A stretch of DNA of 64,000 bases, taken from assembly GCF_028369295.1 (NCBI RefSeq), contig NZ_JAQMYP010000007.1, positions 124,001 to 188,000 of the forward strand, read 5' to 3'. The notes beneath the pieces are model-generated. The model saw only the letters and a list, made by a program, of their open reading frames with translations. It was not told the origin of the DNA and made no database searches. This stretch comes from Streptomyces sp. HD (lineage in GTDB: Bacteria; Actinomycetota; Actinomycetes; Streptomycetales; Streptomycetaceae). Below, piece after piece: positions 23,771 to 32,632 of the stretch. A program made the position numbers and the translations under genes. Position 1 is the stretch's first letter. Each line of letters begins with the position of its first letter.

Positions 23771-24424
23771 ATGCCTCCCGCCTCCGTCCCGCCCGTCGGT
23801 GAGCGCATCCGGCAGGCGCGTCTGCGCCGTGGGACGAGCCTGCGGGCGCTCGCCCGTGAGATCGGCGTGTCGGCGAGCCTCATCTCCCAGGTGGAGAACG
23901 GCAAGAGCCAGCCCTCGGTCAGCACTCTCTACGCGATCACGACGGCCCTCGGCATCTCCGTCGAGTCGCTCTTCGACTCGGGCGACGTCAGTGCCGCGCC
24001 CCCTGTGGCGGCGGCCCCCGTGGCGGCCGCCCCCGGCACGGTCCTGTACGCCCTGGCCGCCTTCGCCGCCGACCCGGAACGCCGCATAGGCCCGCTGGTC
24101 ACACCGGGAGAGCGTGAGGTGCTGGAACTGGACTCGGGCGTCGTGTGGGAGCGTCTCGGCCATGTTCCCGGCACGGACGTCGACTTCCTGCTGGTGACCT
24201 ACCGGCCCGGCGGCGCCTCCTCCAGCTCGGGCGGCCTCATGCGGCACACCGGCACCGAGTACGGCTACCTGACCTCGGGCGAGCTGATCCTCACCCTCGG
24301 TTTCGAGGAGTACACGCTGCGCCCCGGCGACGCGGTCTGCTTCGAGTCGACGACCCCGCACCGCTACCGCAATGATGGTGCTGTACCGGCCGTGGGCGTC
24401 TGGTGCGTGTTCAGTGACACTTGA
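23771..24424 (+). CDS. XRE-family regulator with cupin domain
   Basis: A 217-residue regulator. Residues 8-66 form an HTH_3 domain ([19 protein letters not shown] as helix-turn-helix), then a short Ala/Pro linker. Residues 90-215 form a cupin with [20 protein letters not shown] and [19 protein letters not shown]. This HTH-cupin plan is typical of regulators of amine, opine or amino-acid catabolic genes (PuuR-like). It is upstream of and on the same strand as the M24/E1/amidohydrolase operon, 45 bases before the M24 start, so it is its likely local regulator. ATG 23771 has GAGAGGAG upstream. Confidence 0.9.
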   Translation: MPPASVPPVGERIRQARLRRGTSLRALAREIGVSASLISQVENGKSQPSVSTLYAITTALGISVESLFDSGDVSAAPPVAAAPVAAAPGTVLYALAAFAADPERRIGPLVTPGEREVLELDSGVVWERLGHVPGTDVDFLLVTYRPGGASSSSGGLMRHTGTEYGYLTSGELILTLGFEEYTLRPGDAVCFESTTPHRYRNDGAVPAVGVWCVFSDT

Positions 24425-24469
24425 CACTCGCGGCACGCGGTCGTTCACTCCGAGGTGGGGGTGGTCGCC

Positions 24470-25807
24470 ATGGCGATCCGCACATTCGGACCCAACGCCG
24501 TCGACTGGGAAGAGCGCGTCGACCTGGACCGGCTGCGCAGACAGCGGCTGGCCCGCCTCAACGAGACCCTGAACCGTTCCGAGCTGGGCGCGGTGCTCAG
24601 CTTCGACTTCGCCAACATCCGCTACATGACCGCCACGCACATCGGCACCTGGGCGATGGACAAACTGATCCGCTTCGCCCTGCTGGTGCGCGGCGGCGAA
24701 CCCGTCGTCTGGGACTTCGGCTCGGCGGCCCGGCACCACCAGCTGTACAACCCGTGGCTCGACTACAGCGACGGCAAGGAAGGCCCGCCCACCGGAGCCC
24801 GCGCAGGCATCTCCACACTCCGCGGCGCCTTCCACCCGGACGCCGGCATCGCCCAGGACGTCGCCGTGAAGATCGCCACCGAGCTGCGCGAACACGGCCT
24901 GGCCGGCGAACCGCTCGGCATCGACGTCGCCGAGATGCCGATCCTGACCGCCCTGCGCGCCCAGGGCATCGAGGTGGTCGACGGCCAGCAGGTCTTCCTG
25001 GAGGCCCGCCGCATCAAGACCCCGGACGAGATCTCCCTGCTCACCCAGGCCTGCGCGATGGTCGACGCCGCGTACGAGGAGCTGTACGGCCACCTGCGCC
25101 CCGGCGTGCGCGAGAACGAGTGCGTCGGCCTGGTCAGCAAGGTCCTGTACGACCTCGGCAGCGAGTACGTCGAGGGCGTCAACGCCATCTCCGGCGAGCG
25201 CTGTTCACCCCACCCGCACGTCTACAGCGACCGCCTGATCCGCCCCGGCGACCCTGCCTTCTTCGACATCCTGCACAGCCACCTCGGCTACCGCACCTGC
25301 TACTACCGCACCTTCGCGGTCGGCAGCGCCTCCCGCGCCCAGCGTGACGCGTACGTCCGCTGCCGCGAGTACATGGACCGGGCCATCGCCCTCGTCCGGC
25401 CCGGCGCGACGACCGCCGACATCGTCCAGGTCTGGCCGCGCGCCGAGGAGTTCGGCTTCGCCGACGAGACGGCCGCGTTCGCGTTGCAGTACGGCCATGG
25501 CGTCGGCCTGTCCATCTGGGAGAAGCCGATCTTCAGCCGGCTGGTCTCCCTCGACCACCCCGAAGTCCTCGAAGAGGGCATGGTGTTCGCCCTGGAGACC
25601 TACTGGCCGGCCGCCGACGGCTGGTCCGCCGCCCGGATCGAGGAGGAAGTGGTCGTCACCGCCGACGGCTGCGAGGTCATCACCAAGTTCCCGGCCGAGG
25701 AACTGCTGGTCGCGGGCCGTAAGTACTGGACGGTGGGCGGCGAGCTCAACACCCGCCGCGAGTCGCAGTCCCACCTCAACACCTCGTACGGTGACGGGAC
25801 GCGCTGA
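24470..25807 (+). CDS. M24-fold enzyme, creatinase/DddP-like, lacking two metal aspartates
   Basis: A 445-residue pita-bread-fold protein. The N-terminal domain (1-180) holds FDFANIRYMTATHIGTWAMD, close to the DMSP lyase DddP and to creatinase. The C-terminal catalytic domain keeps the histidine in YGHGVGLS and glutamates in ALETYWP and RIEEEVVV. In the canonical metal site (D..D..D/GYxxDxxRT) only the first Asp survives, in FFDILHSHLGYRTCYYRTF; the next two are Leu and Cys. Creatinase is a known metal-free member, so a hydrolase or lyase acting on a small C-N or C-S compound is plausible. Proline peptidase activity is unlikely. Its stop overlaps the E1 alpha start by one base. Confidence 0.82.
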   Translation: MAIRTFGPNAVDWEERVDLDRLRRQRLARLNETLNRSELGAVLSFDFANIRYMTATHIGTWAMDKLIRFALLVRGGEPVVWDFGSAARHHQLYNPWLDYSDGKEGPPTGARAGISTLRGAFHPDAGIAQDVAVKIATELREHGLAGEPLGIDVAEMPILTALRAQGIEVVDGQQVFLEARRIKTPDEISLLTQACAMVDAAYEELYGHLRPGVRENECVGLVSKVLYDLGSEYVEGVNAISGERCSPHPHVYSDRLIRPGDPAFFDILHSHLGYRTCYYRTFAVGSASRAQRDAYVRCREYMDRAIALVRPGATTADIVQVWPRAEEFGFADETAAFALQYGHGVGLSIWEKPIFSRLVSLDHPEVLEEGMVFALETYWPAADGWSAARIEEEVVVTADGCEVITKFPAEELLVAGRKYWTVGGELNTRRESQSHLNTSYGDGTR

Positions 25808-26784
25808 TGGACCCGGCCGAACTCCTCGCAGCCTACGAGCAGATGGCCGTCATCCGCCGCACGGAGAAGGCCGCCCACGACCTGTTCCTCCAGGGCCTGG
25901 TCAAGGGCACCACCCACCTGGCCGCCGGACACGAGGCCATCGCCGTCGGCGCGAGCGCCGCCCTGCGCCCCGACGACTACGTCTTCGCCACCTACCGCGG
26001 TCACCACCATGCGATGGCACGGGGCGCCACTCCGGAGGAGTGCCTCGCCGAACTCATGAGCCGCGCGACGGGACTGTGCCGGGCCAAGGGCGGCTCCATG
26101 CACCTGACCAAGGCCTCCACCGGCATGCTCGGCTCCTACGCCATCGTCGGCGCCCATCTCCCGATGGCGGCCGGCGCCGCCTGGTCGGCCAGGCTGCGGG
26201 GCACCGACCAGGTCGCGGTCGCCTTCTTCGGCGACGGCGCCACCAACATCGGCGCCTTCCACGAGGCGCTGAACCTGGCCGCCGTATGGAAGCTGCCGGT
26301 GCTGTTCGTCTGCGAGAACAACCTGTATATGGAGTACACGCCGATCGCCGACGTCACGGCGGTGGCGCGGCCCGCCGCCGACCGGGCGTCCGCCTACGGC
26401 ATCCCCGGCGAGGTGGTGGACGGCAACGACGTGGTCGCCGTTCAGGAGACGGTGGCCCGGCTCGCGGCGCGGGCCCGGGCAGGAGACGGGCCCGCACTGC
26501 TGGAGGCACAGACCTACCGGCACTACGGGCACAGCCGCGCAGACCCGGCGACCTACCGCCCGGCCGAGGAGGTCGAACGGTGGCTGAAGCACGACCCGCT
26601 GGACCTGGCGCGCGGGCGGCTCCTCGAACTGGGCGTGCCGCCGGAGACCGTCACCGAGGCCGACGAGCGTGCAACGGCCGTCGTACAGCAGGCGGTTGAG
26701 GCCGCGAAGGCCGCCCCGCCGCCCGATCCGGACCAGGCGCTGACCGACGTATGGGCCGACGGAGGTGCGGCGTGGCGGACCTGA
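25807..26784 (+). CDS. 2-oxo-acid (pyruvate/acetoin) dehydrogenase E1 alpha subunit
   Basis: A 325-residue TPP-dependent E1 alpha. The thiamine pyrophosphate/Mg2+ motif is FFGDGATNIGAFHEALNLAA followed by PVLFVCENN. Also visible are the substrate-side YRGHHHAMARG and GKGGSMH-like AKGGSMHL, and the C-terminal YRHYGHSRADPATYR that contains the conserved His. The length fits the AcoA/PdhA type. It starts one base inside the M24 stop, and E1 beta starts 13 bases before its end. No E2 or E3 gene is in the operon, so it must use a lipoyl partner encoded elsewhere or act without one. Confidence 0.92.
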   Translation: MDPAELLAAYEQMAVIRRTEKAAHDLFLQGLVKGTTHLAAGHEAIAVGASAALRPDDYVFATYRGHHHAMARGATPEECLAELMSRATGLCRAKGGSMHLTKASTGMLGSYAIVGAHLPMAAGAAWSARLRGTDQVAVAFFGDGATNIGAFHEALNLAAVWKLPVLFVCENNLYMEYTPIADVTAVARPAADRASAYGIPGEVVDGNDVVAVQETVARLAARARAGDGPALLEAQTYRHYGHSRADPATYRPAEEVERWLKHDPLDLARGRLLELGVPPETVTEADERATAVVQQAVEAAKAAPPPDPDQALTDVWADGGAAWRT

Positions 26785-27752
26785 TCAGCTACCGGGACGC
26801 GGTCGCCGAGGGCATCGCGCGGGAGATGCGGCGCGATCCCTCCGTCGTGTGCCTCGGCGAGGACATCGGCGAGGCGGGCGGGGTGTTCAAGACGACCGTC
26901 GGCCTGTTCAAGGAGTTCGGGCCCGAGCGGGTGTGGGACACGCCCATCTCCGAACAGGCCATCGTGGGGGCCGCCATGGGCGCCGCGATGACCGGGATGC
27001 GGCCCGTCGCCGAGATCATGTTCTCCGACTTCCTGGCCTGCTGCTGGGACTACCTCGCCAACGAGATACCGAAGGTCCGGTACATGACGGGCGGTCAGGT
27101 CACCGTCCCGCTCGTGGTGCGCACCGCCAACGGCGGCGGGCTCGGCTTCGGCGCCCAGCACTCCCAGGCCACCGAGAACTGGGCGCTGACCGTGCCTGGC
27201 CTGAAGATCGCGGCACCGGCGACCCCCGCCGACGTGATCGGCATGATGGCGGCGGCCGTCCGCAGCGACGACCCCGTCGTCTTCTTCGAGCACAAGGGGC
27301 TCCTCGCTTCCAAGGGCGCGCCCCCGCCGGCGGACCATGTCGTCGAGCTGGGCCGCGCCGCCGTCGTCCGGGAGGGCGCCGACGTCACCCTGGTCGCGCT
27401 CGCCTCGATGGTGCCGGTCGCGCTCAAGGCCGCCGAGCAGCTGTCCGGCGAGGGCGTCGAGGCCGAGGTCGTCGACCTGCGCTGTCTGGTGCCGCTGGAC
27501 GTCACCACCGTGCTCACCTCGCTCGGGCGGACCTCGCGGCTCGTCACCGTCGAGGAGAACCCGTACCAGGGCGGCTGGGGCGCGACGCTCGTCTCGGTCG
27601 TCGCCGACGAGGGGTTCGGCCTGCTGGACGCGCCGGTGAGACGGGTGGCGGGGGAGTGCGTCCCGCTGCCGTTCGCCGACGCACTGGAAGAGCGGGTGAT
27701 CCCCACCGTCGACAAGGTCGTGGCGACCGTACGCGGACTCGCCGCCTACTGA
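26772..27752 (+). CDS. 2-oxo-acid dehydrogenase E1 beta subunit
   Basis: A 326-residue transketolase-type E1 beta (AcoB/PdhB). It shows SYRDAVAEGIAREMRRDPSV at the N-terminus, LGEDIGEAGGVFKTT with the conserved Glu of the TPP site, DTPISEQAIVGAAMGAAMTG, MFSDFL, and the C-terminal domain VVDLRCLVPLD with VTVEENPYQGG. The GTG at 26772 is preceded by GGAGGT and overlaps the end of E1 alpha by 13 bases. With E1 alpha it would decarboxylate a 2-oxo acid or acetoin-like diketone produced by the earlier enzymes of the operon. Confidence 0.92.
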   Translation: MADLISYRDAVAEGIAREMRRDPSVVCLGEDIGEAGGVFKTTVGLFKEFGPERVWDTPISEQAIVGAAMGAAMTGMRPVAEIMFSDFLACCWDYLANEIPKVRYMTGGQVTVPLVVRTANGGGLGFGAQHSQATENWALTVPGLKIAAPATPADVIGMMAAAVRSDDPVVFFEHKGLLASKGAPPPADHVVELGRAAVVREGADVTLVALASMVPVALKAAEQLSGEGVEAEVVDLRCLVPLDVTTVLTSLGRTSRLVTVEENPYQGGWGATLVSVVADEGFGLLDAPVRRVAGECVPLPFADALEERVIPTVDKVVATVRGLAAY

Positions 27753-27774
27753 ACACCCCATGGGAGGAACGGCG

Positions 27775-29127
27775 ATGACCAATCGGACAGTCCTGCGCGG
27801 CGGTCACGTGTTGTCGATGGACCCCGGCATCGGGGACCTGCCCCAGGGAGACGTCCTCATCGAGGACGGGAGGATCGCGGCGGTACAGCCGGAGATCAGC
27901 GCCGACGCCCAAGTGCTCGACATGAGCGGCCGCATCGTGATCCCCGGCTTCGTGGACACCCACCGTCACACCTGGGAGGCGCCCATCCGCAACGTCGCCC
28001 CGAACGCCACCCTGGACGACTACTTCGTCGACATCCTCGACACCTTCGCCCCGCTGTACACCCCCGAGGACGTGTACGCGGGCAACCTCGCGGGCGCGCT
28101 TGAGTGCCTGAACGCCGGTATCACCACGCTCGTCGACTGGTCGCACATCAACAACACGCCCGAGCACCCGGACGCCGCGATCCAGGGCCTCGCGGAGAGC
28201 GGCATCCGCGCCCAGTACGCGTACGGCAGCGCCAACACCTCGCTCGCCGAGTACTGGTTCGAGAGCAAGATCGCGATGCCGGGGGACGACGTACGGCGGA
28301 TCCGCGGGAAGTACTTCTCCTCCGACGACGGGCTGCTCACCATGGCCCTCGCCACCCGCGGCCCCGGCTTCTGCGTCAACGACGTCGTCACCGCCGAGTG
28401 GGCGCTCGCCCGCGAGCTGGACCTCCCGATCACCGTGCACGTGGCGATGGGCCGGCTGGCGGGCCGCTTCGGCATGGTCAGGCAACTGAACGACCTGGGG
28501 CTCCTCGGCGCCGACACCACCTACGTCCACTGCTGCTACTTCCACGAGGACGAGTGGCAGATGGTCGCCGACAGCGGCGGCACCGTGTCGATCGCGCCGC
28601 AGGTCGAGGTGCAGATGGGGCACGGCTGGCCGCCCGTGATGAAGGCCATCGAGTACGGACTGCGGCCCTCGCTCAGCATCGACGTCGTCACCACGGTGCC
28701 CGGCGACATGTTCACCCAGATCCGCGCGGCCTTCGGCGCCGAGCGGGCCCGCGTCAACGCCGACTGCTGGAAGGCCAATCTGCCCGTGCCGGAAACGATG
28801 TTGACGGCACGTCAGATGCTGGAGATCGCGACCCTCAACGGCGCCCACGTCGCCGGCCTGGAGAGCCGCACCGGCTCCCTGACCCCCGGCAAGCGCGCCG
28901 ACGTCGTCGCGATCGACGCGACCGCCCTGAACGTCGCCCCGGTGCACGACGCGGCCGCCGCGGTGACGCTGTCGGCCGACGTCTCCAACGTCGACACCGT
29001 CATCGTCGACGGTGTGATCCACAAGCGCGACGGCAGGCTGGTGGCCGACGTCGCCCGCGCCCGGCGACTGGTCTCGGAGTCCCGCGACCGGCTCCTGGCC
29101 GCGAAGGAGGAGAAGGGCGCCGCATGA
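27775..29127 (+). CDS. amidohydrolase (AtzA/SsnA-type deaminase or dechlorinase-like)
   Basis: A 450-residue metal-dependent amidohydrolase-1. Motifs are VIPGFVDTHRHTWEAPIRN with the first HxH, ITVHVAMGRLAGRF where a later metal His is expected, YVHCCYFHEDEWQM, SIDVVTTVPGD where the catalytic Asp lies, and the C-terminal beta-domain LTPGKRADVVAID. It resembles 8-oxoguanine, melamine and SsnA-type deaminases. The ATG at 27775 has GGGAGGAA upstream, 22 bases after E1 beta. It probably hydrolyses a C-N bond in the pathway substrate. Its stop overlaps the bicupin start (ATGA). Confidence 0.88.
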   Translation: MTNRTVLRGGHVLSMDPGIGDLPQGDVLIEDGRIAAVQPEISADAQVLDMSGRIVIPGFVDTHRHTWEAPIRNVAPNATLDDYFVDILDTFAPLYTPEDVYAGNLAGALECLNAGITTLVDWSHINNTPEHPDAAIQGLAESGIRAQYAYGSANTSLAEYWFESKIAMPGDDVRRIRGKYFSSDDGLLTMALATRGPGFCVNDVVTAEWALARELDLPITVHVAMGRLAGRFGMVRQLNDLGLLGADTTYVHCCYFHEDEWQMVADSGGTVSIAPQVEVQMGHGWPPVMKAIEYGLRPSLSIDVVTTVPGDMFTQIRAAFGAERARVNADCWKANLPVPETMLTARQMLEIATLNGAHVAGLESRTGSLTPGKRADVVAIDATALNVAPVHDAAAAVTLSADVSNVDTVIVDGVIHKRDGRLVADVARARRLVSESRDRLLAAKEEKGAA

Positions 29128-29999
29128 CCCGACACCTGGTGCGCAGAGCCGCCGGCGTCCCGGAACCGCCGTACGACGAACTCGGGTACCGGCGGCGGGA
29201 GCTGGTGGGTGAACGCGACGGCAGTGTGCACACCGGCTTCGGGGTGTGCGCGATACGGCCCGACGGCCGCGTGGCCGCCCATGTGCATTCGTACGAGGAG
29301 AGCTTCCATGTGCTCTACGGGGCCGTGATCCTCGATGTGCCCGAAGGGTCGTACCTTCTCGAAGAGGGCGACTACGGTCTCCTCCCCACGGGCGTCCCGC
29401 ATGCCTGGCGCGGCGCCGGGGACACGGGCGGGCGCTGGGCCGACATGCTCGCCCCGGTACCGCGGGCCCGCTACGGGTACGACACCCAAGCCGTACCCGC
29501 GCTGCCTGAGCGCGACCCCGTCCGCCTCGACGTCCGTGACCCGCGCACCCGGTCCTTCGGCCACTTCGAACCCGTGCAGATGGATCCCGGGAAGCAGGCC
29601 CAGGACCTGCTCGCGGTGTCGGCGAGCATGCGGACCGCGCTGCTCGTGTACAGCGGGATCACCGTGAAGATGATGGTCGACAGCGACCTCGGAGCGGTCG
29701 CCTCGACCATGTTCATGGTGCAGTACGCCCCCGACGGCATCGCGGGCACGCACGACCATCCCTTCGAGGAGACGTACCTGTTCCTCGAAGGCGAGGCCGA
29801 CGCCACCTTCGACGGCGAGCGGTACCGGCTCGGGCCCGGTGACGTCGCCTGGGCGGGCGCCGGTTGTGTGCACGGGTTCGCCAACGCGGGTGAGGGGCCG
29901 CTGCGTTGGCTGGAGACGCAGGCGCCGCAGCCGCCGCCGCGGCACTCGTACCGGTTCACTCGGGACTGGGAGTATCTGAGGGAGGCCCTGGAGCCATGA
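29124..29999 (+). CDS. bicupin protein
   Basis: A 291-residue protein with two cupin domains. The first (about 20-140) has AAHVHSYEESFHVLYGAV and GDYGLLPTGVPHAW; the second (165-275) has GTHDHPFEETYLFLEGEAD and LGPGDVAWAGAGCVHGF. Each keeps the HxH-x3-E plus a later His, so both can bind metal. This plan is shared by (S)-ureidoglycine aminohydrolase and some dioxygenases. Within this operon a hydrolase or isomerase of an amino or ureido intermediate is plausible, but the reaction cannot be read from the sequence. It overlaps both neighbours by four bases. Confidence 0.82.
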   Translation: MTRHLVRRAAGVPEPPYDELGYRRRELVGERDGSVHTGFGVCAIRPDGRVAAHVHSYEESFHVLYGAVILDVPEGSYLLEEGDYGLLPTGVPHAWRGAGDTGGRWADMLAPVPRARYGYDTQAVPALPERDPVRLDVRDPRTRSFGHFEPVQMDPGKQAQDLLAVSASMRTALLVYSGITVKMMVDSDLGAVASTMFMVQYAPDGIAGTHDHPFEETYLFLEGEADATFDGERYRLGPGDVAWAGAGCVHGFANAGEGPLRWLETQAPQPPPRHSYRFTRDWEYLREALEP

Positions 30000-30688
30000 G
30001 CAGTGTGGTCGTCGTCGGCGGGACGTCCGGGATCGGCCGCGAGTTCGCCCGCTTGCGTGCGGGGCGGGGCGACGAGGTGGTCCTCACCGGGCGGGACGCG
30101 GATCGCGCCGCCGTGGTGGCGAAGGAGGTCGGCGCCCGTCAGGGCCTCGCCCTGGACCTCTCGCAGCCGCGTGGGATCGCGGCCGCGCTGGCCGGCGTCG
30201 GGCGCGTGGACCATCTGGTGATCGCCGGTGTCTCGCGCGACGAGAACCGGGTCACCGAGTACGACATCGACGCCGCCCTGCGTCTCGTCACGCTCAAACT
30301 CGTCGGCTACACCGAGGTCGTGCACACCCTGCGGCCCCGGCTGCACGAGGACAGCGCGATCGTGCTGTTCGGCGGGCAGGCCAAGGAACGCCCGTATCCG
30401 GGGGCGACGACGGTGGCGACCGTCAACGCCGGTGTGGGCGGCCTGGTGAACACCCTTGCAGTCGAGCTGGCGCCCGTGCGGGTCAACGCCGTCCACCCCG
30501 GGGTCGTGGGCGACAGCCCGCACTGGGCGGGCAAGCCCGAGGAGGTCCTGGCGGGCCTGCGCGCCAGGACCCCTGCGGGGCGGCTCGCGACGATGGCCGA
30601 TGTCGTGGACGCCGTGGACTTCCTGCTGCGCAACCGGTCGGTCAACGCCGTCGAACTCGCCGTGGACGGAGGGTGGTTGCTCGGCTGA
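29996..30688 (+). CDS. SDR-fold protein without the usual catalytic triad
   Basis: A 230-residue short-chain dehydrogenase/reductase fold. The cofactor loop VVVGGTSGIGREFA, the following strand LTGRDADR (NADP-type Arg) and the C-terminal PVRVNAVHPGVVG are normal. The catalytic Ser-Tyr-x3-Lys is absent: the region reads FGGQAKERPYPGATTVATVN, with Val and Asn where Tyr and Lys are expected. Related triad-less SDRs exist; they may bind nucleotide without redox chemistry or use other residues. It is the last gene of the operon, overlapping the bicupin stop by four bases. Confidence 0.82.
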   Translation: MSSVVVVGGTSGIGREFARLRAGRGDEVVLTGRDADRAAVVAKEVGARQGLALDLSQPRGIAAALAGVGRVDHLVIAGVSRDENRVTEYDIDAALRLVTLKLVGYTEVVHTLRPRLHEDSAIVLFGGQAKERPYPGATTVATVNAGVGGLVNTLAVELAPVRVNAVHPGVVGDSPHWAGKPEEVLAGLRARTPAGRLATMADVVDAVDFLLRNRSVNAVELAVDGGWLLG

Positions 30689-30730
30689 CGGGCAGATCCC
30701 CGCCGCCGGGGAACGCGGCCGGGGAACGCC

Positions 30731-31063
30731 TCATGGCTTCAGCGGGTCGTGGCCGATCGTCATCAGCTGGTGCCGGCGGCGGGTCTGTTCGGGTTCGGGT
30801 TCGTTCTCCATGTCCGCCTCGGCGGTGACGGTGTCCACGACGTCGTACATCACCTGGAGGTCGTCGTTCGTGAGGTCGGTGCGCCGCTTCTGGAGGATCG
30901 CGAGGACATGCTGGCCCATGGGCGGGCCGGCCTGGTCCGGCAGCGGCTCGGTCTCCTCGTCCGCGTCACTGACCCGCAGCCAGGCGGCCAATTCCTGCGA
31001 GGTCATGTTCACCACGCGGTGGAAGTCCTCCCACAGCGCGTCGAGTTCGAGGGCGTCGGTCAC
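30731..31063 (-). CDS. DUF3140 protein
   Basis: A 110-residue acidic protein matching DUF3140: LWEDFHRVVNMTSQELAAWL near the N-terminus, GQHVLAILQKRRTDLTNDDL in the middle and a C-terminal RRRHQLMTIGHDP. The function is unknown. It follows the Dps-like gene by 37 bases on the same strand, so a stress-linked role is likely by context. Confidence 0.85.
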   Translation of the reverse strand: MTDALELDALWEDFHRVVNMTSQELAAWLRVSDADEETEPLPDQAGPPMGQHVLAILQKRRTDLTNDDLQVMYDVVDTVTAEADMENEPEPEQTRRRHQLMTIGHDPLKP

Positions 31064-31100
31064 GGTGTGCCCCTGTTCTGCGTCGTGGTGTGCCTTGTTG

Positions 31101-31583
31101 TCAGTCGTTGCGCGGCCAGTTCTCGGCGTCGAACATCCACCGCTGCTTCTCCAGCTCGCTGGTGATGCCGATCAGCAGGTCCTGCGTCACCGGATCCGGC
31201 TCCGCGGTCGCCGCGATACGCTCCCGCAGCCGCTCTATGGCCGCCGTCAGGGCGTCCACGACCATCTGGACGACCTCCGTGTCGCGCACCCACCCCTCCT
31301 TCGGGCCGGGCAGCGTGTACGCGGCGGCGATGGTCTCGGGCCGCCCGTCGGGCGGCAGGCCGAGCGCCGCGGAGCGCTCCGCGACCGTGTCGGCGTACGA
31401 GCGGACCGTCGACACCACCTCGTCGAGCTGGAGATGGATCGAGCGGAACCGTGGACCCACGATGTTCCAGTGCGCCTGCTTCCCGATCAGCGAGAGTCCG
31501 AGAAGATCGACGAGCGTGCTCTGCAGGGCGTCCCCGGCGACCCGGCGAGCCGGTTCGGGGAGCGTGCTCTTGATGACAGTCAT
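31101..31583 (-). CDS. dps: Dps-family ferritin-like DNA protection protein
   Basis: A 160-residue Dps/mini-ferritin subunit. Twelve-subunit shells of this family oxidise Fe2+ with H2O2 and shield DNA in stress and stationary phase. The intersubunit ferroxidase site is seen in GKQAHWNIVGPRFRSIHLQLDEV (His, His, Asp, Glu pattern), and the C-terminal helix is ITSELEKQRWMFDAENW. There is no long Lys/Arg-rich tail. It starts at ATG 31583 with an AAGGAGGAG upstream and is followed by the DUF3140 gene. Confidence 0.92.
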   Translation of the reverse strand: MTVIKSTLPEPARRVAGDALQSTLVDLLGLSLIGKQAHWNIVGPRFRSIHLQLDEVVSTVRSYADTVAERSAALGLPPDGRPETIAAAYTLPGPKEGWVRDTEVVQMVVDALTAAIERLRERIAATAEPDPVTQDLLIGITSELEKQRWMFDAENWPRND

Positions 31584-31671
31584 CCCTGGCTCCTCCTTCT
31601 GGCTCCAGTTGCTGGAATCACTCCATGCGGGCGCGGGTGCCCAGGACGAACCCCGGCAAACGGGGCGCGTC

Positions 31672-32481
31672 TCAGTGTGTGAGCACGCCGTCCAGGAAGC
31701 GGATCAGATCCGCGAAGACGTCCGCCCTGTTCGTCTCGTGGAAGAGGTCGTGCCGGGCGCCGGCGTAGATCCGCTCGGTCGTCTCGTCGCCGCGCAGCTC
31801 CTCGATCCCGGTACGGCTGCCGGGGAGCGGGACCAGGCGGTCGTCGTCACCGTGCAGCCACAGCAGGGGCACCCGTCCGATGCCGCCGCCCTTGGACACG
31901 GTGCCCAGCATCCGGGCGAATGCCTCCACCGTCGGCCGCCTCATCGGCCCGTGCCAGACCAGCGGATCCGCCGCGTACGCCGCGCCGACCTCGGGGTCCC
32001 GGGAGAGGGCGGACGGGCTGATCGGCTTGTCGGGGATCTCGTCGAGCGCGAGCAGTCGCCGGGGCAGCTCCCAGTCGCCGATCACGGGCCCGGCCAGCAC
32101 CAGGGCGGTGACCTCGGCGCCGTAGAGCTGTGTGAAGCGGGCCGCGGTCAGGCCGCCCATGGAGTGTCCGACGAGCACGAGCGGTACGTCCGGGTGGGCG
32201 GCGCGGGCCAGGTCGGCGACGGCGCGCAGATCGGCGACCACGTCCTCGAAGTCCTCGATCACCACGCGCTCGCCCGCCGACCTTCCGTGCCCGATGTGGT
32301 CGGGCCCGAACACGGCCGCACCGTGTGCGACCAGGACATTCGCCACCCCGGCGTACCGTCCGACGTGCTCGGCATAGCCGTGGACCACGAGCGCGACGTA
32401 GCGCGGCCGGGGGTTCGGCCACTCGCGTACGACGATGCGTCCCCGGCTTCCGTCGAGGAGGTGCTCGCGGGTGTCGACCAT
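31672..32481 (-). CDS. alpha/beta hydrolase, monoacylglycerol lipase type
   Basis: A 269-residue serine hydrolase. It shows VALVVHGYAEHVGRYAGVA for the oxyanion region, PDHIGHGRSAGERV, the nucleophile elbow LVGHSMGGL, the acid in LHGDDDRLVP, and the late histidine in ARHDLFHE. This set matches the monoglyceride lipase/lysophospholipase (PldB) group. ATG 32481 has GGAGGAA upstream. No signal peptide is seen, so it should be cytoplasmic. It is divergent from the thiolase gene. Confidence 0.88.
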   Translation of the reverse strand: MVDTREHLLDGSRGRIVVREWPNPRPRYVALVVHGYAEHVGRYAGVANVLVAHGAAVFGPDHIGHGRSAGERVVIEDFEDVVADLRAVADLARAAHPDVPLVLVGHSMGGLTAARFTQLYGAEVTALVLAGPVIGDWELPRRLLALDEIPDKPISPSALSRDPEVGAAYAADPLVWHGPMRRPTVEAFARMLGTVSKGGGIGRVPLLWLHGDDDRLVPLPGSRTGIEELRGDETTERIYAGARHDLFHETNRADVFADLIRFLDGVLTH

Positions 32482-32632
32482 GGTTCCTCCGGCTGGGATC
32501 GGCTGAGACCGATGGCATCGGCTGAGACCGGCCGGGTCGGCTCAGGGCCGCCCCGGCCGGCTCGCCGTGTCGGTCGATGAAGGCTCCCGGGGATCTTCCC
32601 AGGGCGCGCCGGGTCGGTCTATAGTCCAAAAC

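Noticed and set aside
22709..25093. Very long minus-strand open frames across the 46-bp array and the M24 gene
   Set aside because: They lack codon bias and recognisable domains, overlap well-supported plus-strand genes, and arise from high G+C content and the absence of stops in repeats.
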